Source of the DNA: Iningainema tapete BLCC-T55
GTDB lineage: Bacteria > Cyanobacteriota > Cyanobacteriia > Cyanobacteriales > Nostocaceae
DNA: 64,000 nt
Direction of reading: 5' to 3'
Assembly: GCF_014698965.1 (NCBI RefSeq)
Contig: NZ_JACXAE010000072.1
Coordinates: 186,001-250,000 of the forward strand
A model generated the notes under the pieces. It was not told the DNA's origin. It did no database searches and saw only the letters and a program-made list of their open reading frames with translations. Made by a program: the position numbers and the translations under genes. Below are positions 33,321 through 42,326 of the stretch, one piece after another (the stretch's first letter is position 1; every line of letters starts with the position of its first letter).

Positions 33321-34997
33321 TTGTCCCAAATAAATTTTTTTTCTCAATTTGATGTATTAGTAGTAGGAGCAGGAGCTGCTGGACTATATACAGCACTATG
33401 TCTGCCCAAACATTTAAAAATAGGTTTAATTACTAAAGAAACAGTTTCTCTGTCTGCTAGTGACTGGGCGCAAGGTGGTATTGCTGCTGCTGTAGCGGCA
33501 GATGATTCGCCGCAGTTGCATGTAGAAGACACATTACGGGCAGGTGCAGGATTATGCGAGCGAACGGCGGTAGAATTTCTCGCTCAACATGCACCCAGCT
33601 GCATTCAATCATTGGTAAATTTGGGTGTAGCCTTTGATCGTCATGGCAAAGATTTAGCTTTAACTTTAGAAGCAGCTCATTCCAAACACCGTGTTCTCCA
33701 TGCGGCAGACACCACAGGTAGAGAAGTAATTACTACTCTTACCGCCCAAGTATTAAAACAACATAATATTCAAGTTATTCAACAGGCATTAGCGTTAAGC
33801 TTATGGCTAGAACCAAAAACAAAGCACTGTCAGGGAATTAGTCTCCTTTATCAAGGAGAAGTGAAATGGATCAAAGCAGGTGCTGTAGTTTTAGCAACAG
33901 GTGGTGGTGGACAAGTATTTGCCCAAACTACTAACCCGAATGTAAGTACTGGTGATGGAGTAGCGATCGCATGGCGAGCTGGAGCAATTCTGCGGGACTT
34001 AGAATTTGTCCAATTTCATCCTACTGCTTTGACAAAAGATGGCGCAGATCGTTTTCTAATTAGTGAAGCTGTGCGCGGTGAAGGTGCATATCTAGTAGAT
34101 AGTCAAGGACGACGTTTTGCTTTTGACTATCACCCAGCAGGTGAACTTGCACCCAGAGATGTGGTTAGTCGGGCAATTTATAGTCACATCCAACGCACTT
34201 CAGTAGATCCCGCTACAGCACATGTATGGTTAGATATGCGTCCTATTGGCGTCGAGAAGATTCGCCATCGCTTTCCCAACATTATAAATGTCTGTAAACA
34301 CTGGGGTATTGATGTATTCTCACAACTAATTCCCGTAGCGCCAGCTGCTCATTACTGGATGGGTGGTATTGTTACAGATTTAATGAACCGCACGAGTATT
34401 CCCGGTTTATATGCAGTGGGAGAAACCGCTAGTACTGGTGTACATGGTGCAAATCGTCTTGCCAGCAATTCTCTACTTGAATGTATTGTGTTTGGCGCAC
34501 AAATGGCACATGTAGAGACGCTCCATGTAGAGACGCGAAATTTCGCGTCTCTACAACCTGTACGGAAATTTAGTATAGATATAATTGAGTGGAATACTCA
34601 ACAAGCGCAAATAGAAGTCATGCGGCAAAAAATACCGCGTCTAGTATGGCAAAGTGCTGGTATTTGTCGCTCACAGTCTACGCTCTTAACTGCAATTGCT
34701 ACGATTAAATCTTGGCAGAAAGACTTTGCTGTTTTGCCTGTAAGTCAATTCTTAATGTCTTTGCATCCAGAAGAACCAGCTAGTTTCGATTTACCCCATG
34801 TTGAGAGTCATTTGCGACTGTGGGCAGAAACACAAAATCTACTTGATGTTGCTTACTTAATTCTTCAAAGTGCTGCCTTTAGAACCGAGAGCCGAGGTGG
34901 ACATTATCGCTTAGATTATCCTCAATCAGATTCTCAATGGCAAGTTCATACTCTTGTACAAAAACACAATTGGTGGAAAGCACCTGTATTGAACTAG
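33321..34997 (+). CDS. nadB: L-aspartate oxidase
   Basis: A 558-residue flavoenzyme that oxidises aspartate to iminoaspartate for NAD synthesis. The FAD-binding VVGAGAAGLYTAL is near residues 14-26. ASDWAQGGIAAAV, EAAHSKHRVLHAADTTGREV, ATGGGGQVFAQTTNP, DGVAIAWRAGA, EFVQFHPTAL, GGIVTDLMNRTSIPGLYAVGE and GVHGANRLASNSLLECIVFG are family blocks. The start is TTG 33321. A palindromic repeat at 34512-34554 adds about 14 in-frame residues (near 398-411), between the catalytic domain and the C-terminal helical domain, without breaking the frame. Confidence 0.93.
   Translation: MSQINFFSQFDVLVVGAGAAGLYTALCLPKHLKIGLITKETVSLSASDWAQGGIAAAVAADDSPQLHVEDTLRAGAGLCERTAVEFLAQHAPSCIQSLVNLGVAFDRHGKDLALTLEAAHSKHRVLHAADTTGREVITTLTAQVLKQHNIQVIQQALALSLWLEPKTKHCQGISLLYQGEVKWIKAGAVVLATGGGGQVFAQTTNPNVSTGDGVAIAWRAGAILRDLEFVQFHPTALTKDGADRFLISEAVRGEGAYLVDSQGRRFAFDYHPAGELAPRDVVSRAIYSHIQRTSVDPATAHVWLDMRPIGVEKIRHRFPNIINVCKHWGIDVFSQLIPVAPAAHYWMGGIVTDLMNRTSIPGLYAVGETASTGVHGANRLASNSLLECIVFGAQMAHVETLHVETRNFASLQPVRKFSIDIIEWNTQQAQIEVMRQKIPRLVWQSAGICRSQSTLLTAIATIKSWQKDFAVLPVSQFLMSLHPEEPASFDLPHVESHLRLWAETQNLLDVAYLILQSAAFRTESRGGHYRLDYPQSDSQWQVHTLVQKHNWWKAPVLN
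34512..34554. repeat. Palindromic repeat inserted in frame within nadB
   Basis: A partial unit GTAGAGACGCTCC (34512-34524) is followed by a full palindrome GTAGAGACGCGAAA/TTTCGCGTCTCTAC (34527-34554). It is the same family found in intergenic regions at 1556, 1662, 19067, 26516, 29373 and 33261. In nadB it is translated as HVETLHVETRNFASLQ. Confidence 0.8.
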
Positions 34998-35004
34998 TCA
35001 GTAT

Positions 35005-35247
35005 TTACCTCGTACCACTGCCGTATAAGCTATCAGGACTACCGTAATTGTACAGTTGATAGGCGCTATTTGATTGAGCGCTGAAACTTACTTCTTTCCA
35101 AACTTGAGCATCAACCTGAATGGTAGTTAAGGGATGACTAACTGTCATTGGGTTTAAAGCTTTTGAAACATCAGCAATTTTAGGAATTACCAGATGCACT
35201 CCAATCAAAAACACAACAATGCTCGTGATTTTTAATCTAGTGTCCAT
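35005..35247 (-). CDS. Small secreted or membrane-anchored protein, unknown function
   Basis: An 80-residue protein with one N-terminal hydrophobic segment (ITSIVVFLIGVHLVIPKIADV) and a polar remainder containing TTIQVDAQVWKEVSFSAQSNSAYQLYNYGSP. It ends 7 bp from the nadB stop, in convergent orientation. The family is not recognised. A real gene is plausible from its length and codon make-up, but the case is not strong. Confidence 0.5.
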   Translation of the reverse strand: MDTRLKITSIVVFLIGVHLVIPKIADVSKALNPMTVSHPLTTIQVDAQVWKEVSFSAQSNSAYQLYNYGSPDSLYGSGTR

Positions 35248-35955
35248 GTGTATCAGTAAATTTACTTATAAAACTCTGTTTAAATTCAAGTGGTTACTTG
35301 GCTTTATTTTACTTGATTATAAAAATTTTATAAAATTTTCGCTGTTTTTAGTAAAAGTACACAGGTTAAAAGATTAACCAACTACTCAACAGTAACAACA
35401 CTGATGAGCGCGACTACTACAAAAATTTAACCTGGCATTTAAGTTGTATTCTCTAGATTCCTTCATTTCTATCTGTTCTAAGTTACGTTTTTTTCCTCTG
35501 ACCAGAGTGTTATCCGTTTATTTGATAACACAACTACATAAATATCTTTGGCTTTTTTTTATATTATCTTAATATTTAAGCGAGTAAACACTTATTACTT
35601 AAATAACATTGTGCAAAATTCATTTATCCCTACTAGATACTTGAATACATACTTTTATCAGTGAATATAGCTATATTCACAACAGCATACTTGCCACTTT
35701 GGCAAATTTTCCCAAAATAATTCTTTACAAAAGTTAATATATTCGGCAAATGCGGGAGCATGTCAGTTTTGCAATACGCCCGCCCGCACCCTAGAAGGGA
35801 GTTGGCTAAAAACGAAGATGTTCCGGATCAATGTAGGTTGGGTTGAGGAACGAAACCCAACATATACAAGCATTTATTGCGTTTCCTAAGGGTTTGCCCA
35901 ACCTACAAATTCTATATACGTGAGTTATGACCGTGTTCAGTGATAATTTCCATAT
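35248..35955. other. 708-bp AT-rich gap with an inverted repeat
   Basis: No convincing gene was seen on either strand. A palindrome-like element, GTAGGTTGGGTT...AACCCAACATA and TGCCCAACCTAC, spans about 35837-35905 and has the look of a dispersed cyanobacterial repeat. The part next to 35248 is the probable promoter region of the small minus-strand gene. The rest shows no recognisable structure. Confidence 0.5.
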
Positions 35956-38157
35956 TTAAGCAAACTCGTAGCGATTTTTACCAAGCTGCTTAGCACGGTA
36001 CATGGAAATATCTGCTTGTTTCATTAAAATTTCAATGTTATTACCGTTGATAGGATAAATACTGATACCAATACTTGCAGAAACTTTAGTAATATTTCCA
36101 TCCAAAACAATTGGTTCGGTAATAGTGGCGAGAATTTTTTCAGAGACTTTAGCCGCTACATTCGTGTTGGGAATAGCCCGTAAAATTACGGTAAACTCAT
36201 CACCACCTAAACGAGAAACAGTATCACTGCCACGTAGACAGTTACTGAGACGTTGGGCAACAGTTACCAGTAAGAGATCGCCCATTTTATGTCCTAAAGT
36301 ATCATTAACTTGCTTAAAGCCATCTAAGTCAATGAACAGCAATCCTAATAACAAGTTATTACTATAAGCCCACTGTATAGAATCCTCAAGTTGTTCGTCG
36401 AAGAACTTGCGATTAGGTAAGCCAGTGAGGTTGTCGTGGTAAGCAAGATAACGTAAATGATCTTCCTTCTTTTTTAATTCATAATTAGAGCGATGCAACT
36501 CATCCGCTGCACGCTCAAGTTCTTGTTCCCTCAGCTTGTGCTTGGTAATATCTCGGATTACGCCAACTAAAAAGGAATTGCCAGCCGCGTCTTTGTGTAG
36601 CGAGCGCTTAGTAGCAATCAGATGAGTATTTCCTTTGGCATCAGTAAATGCTTCTTCATTTTCCAGAGGTTGCTGAGTTTGGAAAACTAGTTTATCGTAC
36701 ACTCGAAAAATATCTGCTTCGTGTTGAGGGAAAAAGTCATAATCTGACTTTTCCATTAATTTGCCAATAGGATAACCAATAAATTGACAAAATGCTTTAT
36801 TCAAAACAATCCACTGATATTGCTCATTCTTCACAAAAACAGGATCGGAAATCGTGTTAAGTACTTGATGTAAAAACTCTTTAGAGCGTTTCCACTCTTC
36901 TTGCCGATAAGCAATCTGACTTGTAATCAAAATAGCTGAGCCAAAGAAAGTTAGCAACGCAGGTACAATTGGTATCCACCAACCAAGTAAGAAAGCAAAG
37001 TAGGCGCTACTACTCAATATAAAACATGAGATTATAATACATACCACACTGATGCTAGGTTTTCTAATTTGCCCTATAATTAAAGACCCTAAATATGACC
37101 AGGCAAAAATCCATAAATATTCTTGAAAGTCAGACCAAAATTTCAGTAAAGGTCGTCCATTAATTGCCGCTTCTATTAATTCACTGATAAAATACGCTTG
37201 TAGTTCAATCCCCGCCACACGATGGACTGTACCAATTAAGCGACTGGAGTAGGGAGTTAACACAAAATCTTGGAGACTGGTAGCAGTAGAACCAATTAGT
37301 ACAATGCGATCTCTAAACCAGTTATCAGGTACACGGTTAGCGAGAACTTCGCTCATGGAAACTTTACGAAAGCCACAGCCTTCAACTGGCGATTTCGTAA
37401 TACAAACTTTAGGAAAGTTGGATAAAATTTGGTAGCCAGTGTTATCTAATTTTACATAAGCGCCATCATGAGGTTGAAGGCGTTTAAATACAGCTTTACC
37501 TAACTGTAAATAATTAGGATTACTGGTTGATTGCTTTAAAGTGATACCTTGTGTTTTTAAATACAACAAAGCTAACTTGAGCGAGAAACTGATATGTACT
37601 TGATGATCAAAATGTGAATATAATAAGTTGCGACGAATTTTGCCATCTGCGTCAAATAGCACATTATTAAAACCCACTCGCTCAAGTTTACCTAAAATCG
37701 GTGGGGGCAAGACACTGACGTTTTTATTACTAGACATTAGTTCAATTCCCACCAAGTTGGGCATAGACTCAAAGGTATGAACTAAATCCGGATGTCCAAC
37801 TTTGACTGACATATCTCGGTAAATATCTAAACCAACCGCACGTGGTTGCTTGTATGCTATTTGTTGTAATAACTTAGCAATCACACTATCAGGAATTGGC
37901 CAAGAACCAACTTTGCGTAAAGACGGTTCATCAATTGCTACAATAGTTATATAGTCAAGCGTTGTTTCGTTTGAGCGTAGTTGAAAAAGTTGATCCAAAG
38001 CTACCCACTCTAAGGATTGTAATAATCCAAAAGAGCGTAATAATAAAACACAGATTCCCAGGACTGAGGCAGTGATTAACTCCCTTTGTACTTTACTCAG
38101 TCTTTGTTTGATTGCCAATAGTAAAATTTTAAGCCCATTACCTAGCTGCTTACTCAT
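35956..38157 (-). CDS. CHASE2-PAS-GGDEF diguanylate cyclase
   Basis: A 733-residue membrane sensor predicted to make cyclic di-GMP. A membrane segment near residue 25 is followed by an external CHASE2 domain (LEWVALDQLFQLR, TIVAIDEPSLRKVGSWPIPD, AVGLDIYRD, FRDRIVLIGSTATSLQDF, GVELQAY-like region), then three membrane helices (about 345-420), a PAS domain (VLNTISDPVFVKNEQYQWIVLN, SDYDFFPQHEADIF) and a GGDEF domain with intact SRLGGDEF near residue 650. The inhibitory site RxxD is not obvious. I prefer ATG 38157 (MSKQLG); a TTG 16 codons upstream is the longest alternative. Confidence 0.9.
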   Translation of the reverse strand: MSKQLGNGLKILLLAIKQRLSKVQRELITASVLGICVLLLRSFGLLQSLEWVALDQLFQLRSNETTLDYITIVAIDEPSLRKVGSWPIPDSVIAKLLQQIAYKQPRAVGLDIYRDMSVKVGHPDLVHTFESMPNLVGIELMSSNKNVSVLPPPILGKLERVGFNNVLFDADGKIRRNLLYSHFDHQVHISFSLKLALLYLKTQGITLKQSTSNPNYLQLGKAVFKRLQPHDGAYVKLDNTGYQILSNFPKVCITKSPVEGCGFRKVSMSEVLANRVPDNWFRDRIVLIGSTATSLQDFVLTPYSSRLIGTVHRVAGIELQAYFISELIEAAINGRPLLKFWSDFQEYLWIFAWSYLGSLIIGQIRKPSISVVCIIISCFILSSSAYFAFLLGWWIPIVPALLTFFGSAILITSQIAYRQEEWKRSKEFLHQVLNTISDPVFVKNEQYQWIVLNKAFCQFIGYPIGKLMEKSDYDFFPQHEADIFRVYDKLVFQTQQPLENEEAFTDAKGNTHLIATKRSLHKDAAGNSFLVGVIRDITKHKLREQELERAADELHRSNYELKKKEDHLRYLAYHDNLTGLPNRKFFDEQLEDSIQWAYSNNLLLGLLFIDLDGFKQVNDTLGHKMGDLLLVTVAQRLSNCLRGSDTVSRLGGDEFTVILRAIPNTNVAAKVSEKILATITEPIVLDGNITKVSASIGISIYPINGNNIEILMKQADISMYRAKQLGKNRYEFA

Positions 38158-38338
38158 TCCCATCACCTGATTGGGACAAATATTTTCATTGCCTTCAATT
38201 ATCAATTAACCATTACTAACAATAAAAATGCCAACCGGAAATGCTTGAGTAAGCTGATGTACTTTCGGTGAATGTATGGGCAGAAGCCGACGGAGCCAGA
38301 ATGGCGATCAAAGCCTCCTGTCTCCTGTCTCCTGCCTA

Positions 38339-39301
38339 CTAACTCCTCTTCTGAAAAGCGTCAGGAAAATTCTTGAAATTACGTGAACCTTTGTAGCCAG
38401 AAATTTGAGCTAGTTTTTCTAGTGGTTGTACGTTCGGATAAAGTTTACCGCCAATCTCCCAGGTAGGATAGCCTTGAACACCAGCTGCTTTACATAAATC
38501 TGGACGGGGATTGTCTTTGCCCTGAGGATCGCACTCAATGTGTTTAATTTCTTTGTACGCTTCTTTACCAAATAGTTCTTTCTGTTCGTGGCAATGAGGA
38601 CACCACCAAGCGATATATTCCTTCGCACCAATTTGGGTGAGATGACGTGCTAACTCAATTTCTGCAGGACCAGAAGTAGAGCGGATTTCCCAACCAACTC
38701 CGATTGTCGGATCTCCAGTGGGTGATGGGCTAGCAACTTTTGCTGTATTAGCTGGTTGACTAAATACAGCTAAAGTGGTAATCAATGTTACCATGCCTAC
38801 AACAATGGCAGTGAAAAAGATTTGCCCAATATCATCCCAAGCGCGACCAATGATGGTTAGTACTAAAAGGCTGACAGAGAATATAGCTGAGGCAATACAG
38901 TAGATACATAATGTCTTAATTTGGAAAAACAGTAGGTACATTAAGTAACCACTGAAGACTGACATAGCGATCGCCCCTGCCAACAGCAGTAACCAAGTCC
39001 AATTTTCTAACTTTGTGCGGGTATTTTTATTTTGCGCACTGTCAACTGCTAAAGGAGCCAAAGCAAAGCCAGCCATACCCGTGTAAGCTAAACACCCAAA
39101 CAAGGCAAGGGGTAGTCCGGCAACTGTGGCGTATGGACTGGAAAGTACAATATCACAGCTTTGAGTGGGACAAGCTGCAGTGCCTTGGGTAAACTTAACT
39201 ACTGTAAGATAAGCCGTTGTTAGGGCACCACATGCGGCGATCGCTGCTATGATCAAGCGCGACCAACGATGAATCCAAGGAATAGAACGACGGCGACTCA
39301 T
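38339..39301 (-). CDS. VKOR-thioredoxin fusion (disulfide-forming enzyme)
   Basis: A 320-residue membrane protein in which a bacterial vitamin K epoxide reductase homologue (about residues 15-180, four or five helices, active CIYC and loop cysteines in ACPTQSCDIV) is fused to a thioredoxin-like domain with WWCPHCHEQ and a cis-Pro GYPTW. Such fusions oxidise cysteines of periplasmic or lumenal proteins using quinone, and the cyanobacterial form is the archetype. I chose ATG 39301 (MSRRRSIPW) because the 13 extra codons of the longer frame come from the AT-rich repeat upstream. Confidence 0.92.
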   Translation of the reverse strand: MSRRRSIPWIHRWSRLIIAAIAACGALTTAYLTVVKFTQGTAACPTQSCDIVLSSPYATVAGLPLALFGCLAYTGMAGFALAPLAVDSAQNKNTRTKLENWTWLLLLAGAIAMSVFSGYLMYLLFFQIKTLCIYCIASAIFSVSLLVLTIIGRAWDDIGQIFFTAIVVGMVTLITTLAVFSQPANTAKVASPSPTGDPTIGVGWEIRSTSGPAEIELARHLTQIGAKEYIAWWCPHCHEQKELFGKEAYKEIKHIECDPQGKDNPRPDLCKAAGVQGYPTWEIGGKLYPNVQPLEKLAQISGYKGSRNFKNFPDAFQKRS

Positions 39302-39366
39302 AAAATTGTCAATTGCTAATTGTGAATTGCTAATAGCCACTAGCCGTTAGCCATTAGCTATTAGCT
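39302..39366. repeat. AT-rich short tandem repeat (TTGCTAAT / TTAGCTA)
   Basis: A run of heptamer-like units such as attgctaa, ttagccat and ttagctat fills the gap between the VKOR and btpA genes, both on the minus strand. Related runs occur at 23364, 47535 and 51937. Confidence 0.65.
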
Positions 39367-39373
39367 ATGCTAT

Positions 39374-40255
39374 TTAAGAACGTAAATCTACTTCGGAAAT
39401 TGATGGTTTCTCACTTTTAGAGTTCCAACTTTGGCGTGCGGCTTCCACAAATTGACTCACCCGATGGGGGTCAATTGGTTGTTCGCGGCGTCCTCGCCGC
39501 TTGAGAGAACTAGAAACAATTACACCATCCGCTGCCTGCATTAGTGTAGCAATATTTTCAACCGTAGCTCCACTACCTATTAACACTGGAGTACCGTTGG
39601 CTGCATCCATCGCTAGTTCCAAATCTTCTAAGTTGGGCGGATCACCTGTAGCCCAGCCTGACAAAATTACTGCATCTGCCAATCCACGTTGAATTGTGTC
39701 ACAGACAGCATTTGTCAGATTTACAGAACTTAAAGGACGGGCATGTTTGACCAATACATCAGCGAGAATTTTGACATCACTGCCCAACTCGCGTCGATAT
39801 CGTAGTAATTGATGAGCAACTCCTTCAATTAATCCTTGATCGGTTGCCATTACGCCTGTTAGTACATTGACACGAATGAATTGTGCCTTGACTATTGTGG
39901 CGATCGCCATTGCACTCAAAGCGTCGTTCCGCAGAACATTTATTCCAATTGGTAGTGTCACTAAGTTTTGGATTCGTTGCACTATCAACGTCATCGCACT
40001 GACAACTGCTGGATCGACAGAATTTTTGGTGAACGGTACGTCGAAAAAATTTTCCACCATAATTCCGTCCACCCCTCCGCTGGCGAGGGCTGTTGCTTCT
40101 TGTTCGGCACGGTCAATCACTGTTTTGAGGCTACCAGACCAATGGGGTGAGGTAGGCAATGGTAGTAGGTGAACTACACCAATAATTGGAACTCTGGTTT
40201 TAAATATCTGATATAAGTCCACGTCTTTAACCCGCTGCGCGGAGTCTGGTGTCAT
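39374..40255 (-). CDS. btpA: Photosystem I biogenesis protein BtpA
   Basis: A 293-residue TIM-barrel-like protein needed for stable photosystem I reaction-centre proteins in cyanobacteria. Family blocks are PIIGVVHLLPLPTSP, DRAEQEATALASGGVDGIMVENFFDVPF, LPIGINVLRNDALSAMAIA, FIRVNVLTGVMATDQG, KILADVLVKHA and VLIGSGATVENI. The molecular function is unsettled. The C-terminal 15 residues are variable. It is probably transcribed on its own or with the VKOR gene downstream. Confidence 0.93.
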   Translation of the reverse strand: MTPDSAQRVKDVDLYQIFKTRVPIIGVVHLLPLPTSPHWSGSLKTVIDRAEQEATALASGGVDGIMVENFFDVPFTKNSVDPAVVSAMTLIVQRIQNLVTLPIGINVLRNDALSAMAIATIVKAQFIRVNVLTGVMATDQGLIEGVAHQLLRYRRELGSDVKILADVLVKHARPLSSVNLTNAVCDTIQRGLADAVILSGWATGDPPNLEDLELAMDAANGTPVLIGSGATVENIATLMQAADGVIVSSSLKRRGRREQPIDPHRVSQFVEAARQSWNSKSEKPSISEVDLRS

Positions 40256-40409
40256 TTTTTGAGTGTAATGACTGACGATTTATTTTATCTTGTTCGGTTT
40301 CCTGCCTCTTTCCAAAGAAATAAAGTAGCCGAATACCTCCCATAAGATATGTTAAGATAAATATGGCGACAAGAGGAGTTTGCCACTCTCCAAAACGCAA
40401 GGCAATCAT
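40227..40409 (-). CDS. Possible small membrane protein overlapping btpA
   Basis: A 60-codon frame with one hydrophobic segment (TPLVAIFILTYLMGGIRLLYFF) and a basic tail. It overlaps the first 29 bases of btpA in another frame on the same strand. The hydrophobic stretch and the tight upstream position could reflect a real small gene, but nothing else supports it. Confidence 0.25.
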   Translation of the reverse strand: MIALRFGEWQTPLVAIFILTYLMGGIRLLYFFGKRQETEQDKINRQSLHSKNDTRLRAAG

Positions 40410-40946
40410 TTATGATTTGAGGCGGCTAGTAGAGTTTAAGCGTCATCGCCAACTCTAAAATGCCTTCCCCTTTATTAGTAAGCGGTATTCAGAGCGAAAG
40501 GGTAGCATCTTCGCTATCATTATGAAGGCGTAGTCAAGCAAGACTAAACTTAGGGGTAGCAACTTCTCACAACAAGCCATTGACGCTCATAGGTGACGTT
40601 ATCGTACTCTCTATGCTAGTGTCATTCAGAGGGCAGCTTCCCCTGGTTTTGGATTGAGTAGATTGATACGCCAATACGCTCTAGTAATGTAAAATACCTT
40701 AAGGCAATTTTTAAAACAAAGATTACTAGTGTTAAATTTACCCAAAGACTGTTGATTGTACCCGGAAAAAAAATATGAATAGAGATATCATATCATGACC
40801 GCAATAGCGCGTGGAATGAGTCATGAATCTGATTGGCGCGAACACACGCTCTGAAAAATGTTGAGATCACAGGCAGACGACCGAATCGGAATTTAGGTAA
40901 TTAACTTTTGAACTAACTGCACTAATTGTGAAAATATTGTCAGATT
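40410..40946. other. 537-bp gap upstream of rimO, no gene recognised
   Basis: No open frame or tRNA-like cloverleaf was found. The stretch is less AT-rich than other gaps, and the 40440-40680 part has several short complementary tracts, so an untranslated RNA is possible but unsupported. The end next to 40947 must hold the rimO promoter. Confidence 0.35.
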
Positions 40947-42263
40947 ATGGGTGATAAACCAACAATTGCAATTTCTCACCTGGGCTGCGAGAAAAATAGA
41001 ATAGACACAGAACATATGTTGGGGCTTCTGGTAGAAGCAGGCTATGGCGTAGATACCGATGAAGAATTAGCAAAATATGTTATAGTAAATACATGTAGTT
41101 TTATTGCAGCAGCAAGAGAAGAATCGGTTAAAACTTTAGTAGAACTGGCACAAGCCAATAAAAAAATCGTCATAACAGGTTGTATGGCGCAGCACTTCCA
41201 AGAACAGTTGCTGGAAGAGTTGCCAGAAGCAGTAGCAGTGGTAGGAGCAGGCGACTACCACAAAATAGTCAACGTAATTGAGCGCGTAGAAAAAGGAGAG
41301 CGCGTCAAGCAAATCAGTCCAGAACCAACCTATATTGCCGATGAAACCACACCACGCTACCGAACCACAACTGTTGGTGTAGCCTACCTAAGAGTGGCAG
41401 AAGGATGTGATTATCGCTGTTCATTTTGTATTATTCCTCATTTACGTGGAAACCAGCGCTCGCGCACCATCGAATCCATTGTCGCTGAAGCAGAGCAGTT
41501 AGCTCTTCAAGGCGTACAGGAAATTATTTTAATTTCCCAGATTACTACTAACTATGGTATAGACATTTATGGTAAGCCAAAGTTAGCTGAATTACTGCAG
41601 TCCTTGGGAAAAGTAGATGTACCTTGGATTCGGATGCACTATGCTTATCCTACGGGACTAACCCCATCCGTGATAGCGGCAATTCAAGAAACCCCCAATG
41701 TAATACCCTATCTAGATTTGCCCCTGCAACATTCTCATCCTGAGATTCTTCGTGCGATGAACCGTCCTTGGCAAGGACAAGTGAATGATGCGATTATCGA
41801 GCGCATCAAGTTGGCACTGCCTGAAGCAGTAATGCGGACAACTTTCATTGTTGGCTTCCCCGGAGAAACAGAGGAGCATTTCGAGCATCTACAACAGTTC
41901 GTCGAGCGTCATGAATTTGACCATGTTGGAGTTTTCACCTTTTCACCAGAAGAAGGAACACCCGCTTATAATTTGCCTAATCAACTACCACAATCTGTGA
42001 TGGAAGAGCGGCGAGATGCAATTATGGCACTCCAACAACCAATCTCTTTGCAAAAAAATCAACAGGAAGTTGGCAAAGTAGTTAACGTCCTCATTGAACA
42101 AGAAAACCCAGAAACAGGAGAATTAATCGGACGCTCGATTCGATTCGCTCCAGAAGTAGATGGGCTGGTATATGTAAAAGGTCAAGCAAGTTTAGGAACT
42201 ATTGTTCCAGTAGCGATTGAAGTAGCTAATGAATATGACCTTTTTGGTCAAGTTGTTAACTAA
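40947..42263 (+). CDS. rimO: Ribosomal protein S12 methylthiotransferase RimO
   Basis: A 438-residue radical SAM enzyme that adds a methylthio group to an aspartate of ribosomal protein S12. The N-terminal UPF0004 domain carries cluster-binding cysteines in [17 protein letters not shown] and ITGCMAQ. The radical SAM motif CDYRCSFC is near residues 154-161, followed by [18 protein letters not shown]-terminal TRAM domain (about 365-435) ends the protein. The motif IPHLRG with SR is typical of RimO; MiaB/MtaB relatives differ. It lies 63 bp upstream of the helicase gene on the same strand. Confidence 0.94.
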   Translation: MGDKPTIAISHLGCEKNRIDTEHMLGLLVEAGYGVDTDEELAKYVIVNTCSFIAAAREESVKTLVELAQANKKIVITGCMAQHFQEQLLEELPEAVAVVGAGDYHKIVNVIERVEKGERVKQISPEPTYIADETTPRYRTTTVGVAYLRVAEGCDYRCSFCIIPHLRGNQRSRTIESIVAEAEQLALQGVQEIILISQITTNYGIDIYGKPKLAELLQSLGKVDVPWIRMHYAYPTGLTPSVIAAIQETPNVIPYLDLPLQHSHPEILRAMNRPWQGQVNDAIIERIKLALPEAVMRTTFIVGFPGETEEHFEHLQQFVERHEFDHVGVFTFSPEEGTPAYNLPNQLPQSVMEERRDAIMALQQPISLQKNQQEVGKVVNVLIEQENPETGELIGRSIRFAPEVDGLVYVKGQASLGTIVPVAIEVANEYDLFGQVVN

Positions 42264-42326
42264 ATGTACAGACGCAATTAATTGCGTCTCCAATCTAAAA
42301 TCAAGCAGAAAAATAGAGGAGATTTA

